Source: Lutjanus erythropterus (Eukaryota > Chordata > Actinopteri > Lutjaniformes > Lutjanidae). From it: a stretch of 64,000 bases of DNA. The notes under the pieces are model-generated. The model saw nothing but the letters and a program-made list of their open reading frames with translations. It was not told where the DNA came from and made no database searches. The stretch lies in NCBI GenBank assembly GCA_020091685.1, contig CM034597.1, positions 33,198,801 through 33,262,800 of the forward strand, in the 5' to 3' direction. The position numbers and the translations under genes are program-made. Shown here in pieces: positions 59,185 to 64,000 of this stretch (positions are counted from its first letter, which is position 1; every line of letters starts with the position of its first letter).

Positions 59185-59312
59185 GATGCACCTTATCTGG
59201 TTGTATCAACTGGATGGGCACTCTAGATGGCACTTTATCAGGTTTTGTCTACTGGAGGGGCACTTTAGAGGGCACTCCTTTACATTACATCTACAGAAAA
59301 GGCACTCTAGAG
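59185..59312 (+). repeat. 43-bp tandem repeat, three units
   Basis: Units start at 59185, 59228 and 59271 (43, 43 and 42 bp), with the pattern GCACTTTATC.GGTTTTGTCT, ACTGGA, GGGGCACTCTAGAG. A partial fourth unit (TCTACTGGAAGGATGC) follows. A plus-strand open frame across it carries matching peptide repeats, but I see no gene. Confidence 0.85.
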
Positions 59313-60601
59313 TCTACTGGAAGGATGCTCCCCCACTGAATTGAGATATTTTATTTTTTTACTTCACCACACACTGCAGAAAATTACAGTAAATTGCATT
59401 CATAAATAAGGGGTATTGTGCGTGAGGATAATAAATGGAAATGAGCTAAATAAAATTGCCTTATATCTCCTTGTTAATGAAGGGTTTAAAGGTGAGATCA
59501 TTGCAGGCCACGTTAAAGATTTGCACTCAGTTTAACAGCAGTTTTCTATTAGTGGATGCCTGAATAATTACGTGGAAAACTTCTACAAACTGCTAAACAG
59601 ACATTTTTTTTATCTTGTTTGATCAAACAAATCGATAAACATTTTAGAACGAGTGGAACCTTTATTGATTTCCTCAAATGTAGTCACAATAAGGAAGTCT
59701 GTTTGTAGCCTGCAGTTGTTGTGAAGAAATTAGTGAGTGGAATTTTTTTTTCCCTGATAGATGTGGGGGTATTGGAACTAGCAGTGTGTGTGCTGTGAAC
59801 CCTTAATCTGCCAGTTCTGTTTCATAAATAAATCAATATCGCCAAGAATGTTTCCATGACTGACATGACTCATCTTACATAGCCTCTTCGACTTTCAGGC
59901 CATTAGAGATGAAATGTCTGTTTTTTGCTCAAAGTACTTGCATGCACTTTTAAATTTGCAAGCGGCAAGCCCTGAGAAAGAGAAATTGACTCACAATTAT
60001 GGCTGCAGTTGGCCCGTGTTATCAGCTACTGTATGTACAGCCATAGAATACAAAATATTTAATGAAAATCCCTCTAGTGTAGACAGTAAACATTATTTGA
60101 CATGTTGCATGCCGGTATGTGGCTTGATCTATGCATATAACCAGAGGGTCCAATATTGATAATGCTGAAATGAGCCTGTATGAAATTATGCAAGTTTTCA
60201 TGCACCAGCTGAGTTGTTATGACAGCACAAACTGATGTTCTTGTGTGACCTCAGGACAGCCTCTTTTTTTCCTCAAGAAAATGCATAGTGTCATTCAGGA
60301 CTCCCTTAAAACAGAATATTTCACCAGGACACAGTTTCTTACATCCTGCATCAGACAGAGTGTTGCGTGCCTGATGCACGTTCTTGTTGGCTCACCTTGT
60401 CTTAGGTCCTCCAATCACTTTTTCAATAAGATAGTAAAACTATAACCTAAAGAGTTGTTCATAAATGTAATATTTTACTTAATACCAAGATTAAACATAC
60501 AGAAGACCTCATGCCTAATTGTAATTTCAAAAAGAGATGATTAACAAAAAGATATCATTGCAACTAGACTTCTATGCAGATTTTCAAATGACTTTTACTC
60601 G
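59313..60601. other. Interval without recognised gene
   Basis: Only short frames. The part near 59870-60240 is repeat-free. Nothing is recognised. Confidence 0.35.
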
Positions 60602-60718
60602 ATCCATCCATCCATTGTCTGTAACCGCCTATCATGACAGGTCACCTATCCCAGCTGACATTGGGTGAGAGGCGGCGTACATCCTGGACTCCACACAGAA
60701 AGGTCCTGCCCAGCCACA
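60602..60718 (-). repeat. Fish retroposon 3' end, reverse orientation
   Basis: The block starts with TCCATCCATCCATTGTCTGT, then ACCGCCTATC, ATCCCAGCTGACATTGGGTG, AGAGGCGGCGTACATCCTGG and CACACAGAAAGGTCCTGCC. This is the reverse complement of the terminal part of a very common fish retroposon. On the minus strand it ends in GGATGGATGGA, the same tip seen at 59041-59081. Confidence 0.72.
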
Positions 60719-61909
60719 AACTCCCCATGATGGGTGGTCTGTATACCTATAGATACCTATATAGTTTTTACAGAGGACAAAAACCCACTAATACCCATTA
60801 ACATCTGGCTTTTGTCTTCAATGGAAAAGGGTACAGTTGGCATTCATTCCCTGGTCAAATGAGTCTGCACTACTTGTGGGTATTACCCCTTTTTCATGCA
60901 CAAGTGCTGCTTGGCTTGACTCGATTTGACTCAATATATCAGCCCAGCGCAGTAGAGTTTGCACCCGCTTGAAGGTGTGCGCTTGCTGAAGACGCATTCA
61001 TCTTTATTTGAGCATCTGTAAAACAAGGAACAAGTATTTTATTTCCTGTAAATCCTCCACAATAAACATTCCCATTATTTTGTTATCTAATAGCTTTTAT
61101 TATGAAGCAGCAAGATCAGAAAATGTTTGGTTTTCATCAGCAGTAACTTAAAATAACTTGTATCCATCTGAAAGTGAACATGAAACAGTAAAATAAGGCA
61201 GATACCTGAAAGTACAAACAGCGACACAGGATGGAAACTAAATTTCACACCACAGATATTCAGTTAAAAGCTACAAAATCAGGACAAAAAAACCCCAAAA
61301 GGCAAACGCATCTACTGGCAATGGGAAAAGAGCCAGTCACCTATTTTTAGTGGGTTTAGCTGTATTTTAAAAACATCCACAGGTGAGCTAATTTTGGTGT
61401 AAAACTTTATGTTTTGCATCAATAGGTGGGTTTACAAGGCAGACTATCAACGTCCATTTACAGTGAGAGATCAAATATACAAACTATGGGAAAACATGAA
61501 CTCTATATTGTCTATGTCTTTATACAGGACACGCATTTGCAAGTAATAAACTGATCTCATACTGTAGACTGAGACACTGAAGTGTGCACTACTGTGTCCT
61601 GGTAAACTACAGCTATCTGGGTAAAATGCCAAGGGAGTCATTCAGAAGAGTGGTGCAAATAGAAGATGTCGTTCCCACATTTGGAAACTTTTTCATTGCA
61701 AGAACATCATCGATATATGCAGAATTTATTAGAACTTCTGCATCTATTTCCACTCTGTTTTTTCTCAGCTGCTCTCAAACAGAACTTAATCATAGTCTAT
61801 TGCAAAACTGGCAGGAGTGTTGGTGTCAGTTCTGGCTGGTAGAAATAGAACAAACACTCTGACGATTGCATCTGTAGAGGACCTCATGATTTAAAGAGGG
61901 AAGGCAAGA

Positions 61910-61928
61910 TTTTTTTTTTTTTTTTTTT
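61910..61928. repeat. Poly-T tract
   Basis: A run of about 19 T bases that could be the tail of a reverse-oriented retroposed sequence, but no body is recognised next to it. Confidence 0.9.
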
Positions 61929-63659
61929 AGTATTTGATAAACCATATTGAGCTGTTGCCTTTGAGGAATAGAAAACATATTTCTAATTTATAGAGAGTCA
62001 TATCCTGCTTCACCATGCACTGTGACAAAGTATACAGCTTAGACAAATATTATTCAGCATTTAAATAACACATGGTCAATAAAACAGGCAAATAGACCAG
62101 GAAATAATCAAAACTACATTAGTGGATTTTATAATTGCTTTTGAGAGTGAGAGTTTCAGAACTTACATTGCCCATAGGCAGCAGTTCTATTGCAGTTGTG
62201 TATCTCTTCGATGCTCAAATGACCTTGGGATGCAATTCAATCTGCAATTCAATCTCTTCCTCTGGTTTTTGAGCTTCAATTAGACTTAAGGCACAAAGGC
62301 ACAAAGTAAATGTGACTGGCTGGAGAAGAAAAAGAAGAATCCAATCTAAAATGGGTCCCAGTGCTTTGTGCACGTGTGGCATGTTTTCTCTCCCTTTGTT
62401 TTAAACTCTTATCTCTCACACTGAACTCTAAGTGATATGTGAGGGATTGCATTTTGAGGGACAAAAACTTCAGTCCACAGTGCACTTGCCCTCGTAATTT
62501 AGTGTGTGCTGTACAAAAAAAAAAGAAAAAAGAAAAGGAGTCATCTGGGCAGTGTTCGCTCTAGCCAAAGAAGATTATTTCTCTGAGCTCCATGCCAGGT
62601 AACTTAATCAGATGCTTAAACCACAGAGAAGACCTCAGCATATGCCCGAGTGTCACTTCTGTTTAGGGAGGCAATATTTTCCAAATGGGGGAAGGTTTCG
62701 ACTTGAGTTCCACGTGTGCTTTTCAGAGGCAGTTGAGGAATACTTGTGTGAAAAAAAATCAAACATTTCTTCGCATAGAGTACGAGTAGTTCCATATCAG
62801 GGTGTACTGATCAATGTGCAGGCCTCATTGATCAAAGAAACTTTGAAATTTTCTTGTGGAAATCTTTCATCAAAATCATTTTTCTTTTTATTTTCTTTTT
62901 TGAAGTTTTCGACAGTCCGGAAAGAAATTGAGTGGAATTCTGCAGTGTTTTTTTTTTAACTTGTTATAGACAATATTCACTGAAGATAACAGATTGTTTT
63001 GAACAAAAAGAAGCTAACAATACATTACAACAACCTGAAATTACCTCAAGCAAAACTGAAAGACATATTTAGTCAATTTTAGTAGATTTGTGAAACCTTT
63101 AACTATTAAATATTCATTTCCCAACATTGACCACTTAAAACAAAAATATAATAATAAATAATGGATAATGTGCTTGGTAACATTCTGTGTTTCACAAGCA
63201 GCATCTGTATTCCTTTAAAATCTGTGGAGATTTGGGTTGCAGATTCCATGTCAGCCTGAAAATGACCTCCAAGTAGAATCACTACAATCCCAAATAAACA
63301 TCACAAGTAAAGTCAAAGACATTATTGTAGGGTTTTTGCTATTGTATTGGGATGCATCATATTGTAAGGAATTGCCTCTGTAATCCACACTCCATACTCA
63401 CTCTCTATTTCTTCAGCTGCATGCAAGATGGAAAATGTGTTAATGTCACAATAATGGCTCAAAACTTGTGAGATGCCAATGTTCTGTTTTGTTTTATTTT
63501 GTTTTTTTAGTTTGTCCTGCATAAATGCACTACATCATGAGCATGAGGAGTGACTGAGTATTGAGTACATGTGGTAAGTGCTGGCAGAATGCAGATAATC
63601 ACACAGCAGTGACTGGATTGGTTTTGTGAAATTACTCCAATTACTTTCATGATGGCATT

Positions 63660-63692
63660 TTTCTTTTTTTTTTTTTCTTTTTTTTTTTTTTC
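63660..63692. repeat. T-rich tract with C interruptions
   Basis: Three long T runs are separated by single C or CTT interruptions. On the other strand they give the lysine-rich part of a chance frame. Confidence 0.9.
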
Positions 63693-64000
63693 TTGAAGCT
63701 CAGAATAGATGCTGTTGCTACCTGTCACTCTGGGTTTCCTCTCGTAGGTATGAGATTCCAAACATTTCAGCCACTCATGCATTGGTAATATTATTACAGG
63801 ATGGCTCACCAGAGGGAAAGTAGTCAACTTATTGATGTAGGAGCGTGCAAACATGCATATTTTACGTATATAGCACAAATAAGCCTTATTTCTACCAAGG
63901 CTGAGTTTATATGTTGTATGAGTTCAAGGAAGCATGAATATTTCATGCCACAGTTAATGGGAGCAATATGCATGTCCCAGTTGGAGCTGTGATGGGAAGG

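Larger units (their letters stand above)
60719..64000. other. Interval without recognised gene
   Basis: AT-rich DNA with T runs at 61910-61928 and 63660-63692. The text GCTTGGCTTGACTCGATTTG near 60910-60929 resembles the CTCGACTCGGCTCGACTC words of a fish MITE, and AACGCATCTACTGGCAATGG near 61305 could be its other end, but the match is weak. No frame over 125 codons and no recognised gene. Confidence 0.35.

Noticed and set aside
60880-61345. MITE with CTCGACTCG-type ends
   Set aside because: Both proposed ends match only weakly and I cannot define termini or a target duplication.
1-64000. CRISPR array, bacterial operons, tRNA, rRNA
   Set aside because: No direct repeats with unique spacers of CRISPR form, no packed genes with ribosome binding sites, and no cloverleaf or rRNA sequence recognised.

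Overview
The window reads as vertebrate nuclear DNA, most likely from a ray-finned (percomorph-like) fish. It is AT-rich, has no operons or closely packed reading frames, and is dominated by short open frames of under 190 codons. Its interspersed repeats are of types I know from teleost genomes: Tc1-like transposons, a Tc1-type palindromic MITE, L2/CR1/Rex-type LINE fragments, percomorph MITEs and GGTTCT-type arrays. I find no intact protein-coding gene, no tRNA or rRNA gene, and no CRISPR array. The species assignment and several family names are recognition from memory, not searches.

Layout. 0-10 kb: a teleost repeat fragment (119-320), an internally deleted Tc1-like transposon on the minus strand (1516-2380), a possible MITE (6237-6490), a 5'-truncated LINE on the minus strand (6757-8222) and a diverged direct duplication (8344-9289). 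10-22 kb: the first copy of a dispersed repeat (11250-11507), a CA microsatellite, a ~600 bp palindromic element (15773-16375), a weak candidate exon (17072-17239), a GGTTCT/AGAACC array (17953-18260) and a six-unit 26-bp minisatellite (21220-21375). 22-34 kb: mostly AT-rich sequence, with a LINE/SINE 3' module (27907-28060) and the first copy of a ~0.45-kb repeat (32450-32935).

34-47 kb: a 1.4-kb degenerate minisatellite (34010-35400), a second Tc1-like relic on the plus strand (37304-38536), the second copy of the 0.45-kb repeat (40612-41060), a paired repeat at 43405-43657 and 45735-45999, and a strong inverted repeat (43742-44010). 47-64 kb: the second copy of the 11.25-kb repeat (50590-50830), the longest open frame (53793-54359, unrecognised), a LINE 3' tail and a decayed LINE reverse transcriptase (54883-55690), a percomorph MITE split by about 0.6 kb of other sequence (56123-57133), a 43-bp tandem repeat (59185-59312) and two copies of one LINE/SINE terminus in opposite orientation.

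The stretches between repeats may be intron or gene-desert DNA. Several have the look of conserved noncoding elements: repeat-free, with ATTA-type homeodomain cores and octamer-like motifs. That is a hypothesis only and needs cross-species alignment. I see no convincing undescribed gene system. The most notable structures are the repeat architectures listed in the findings.
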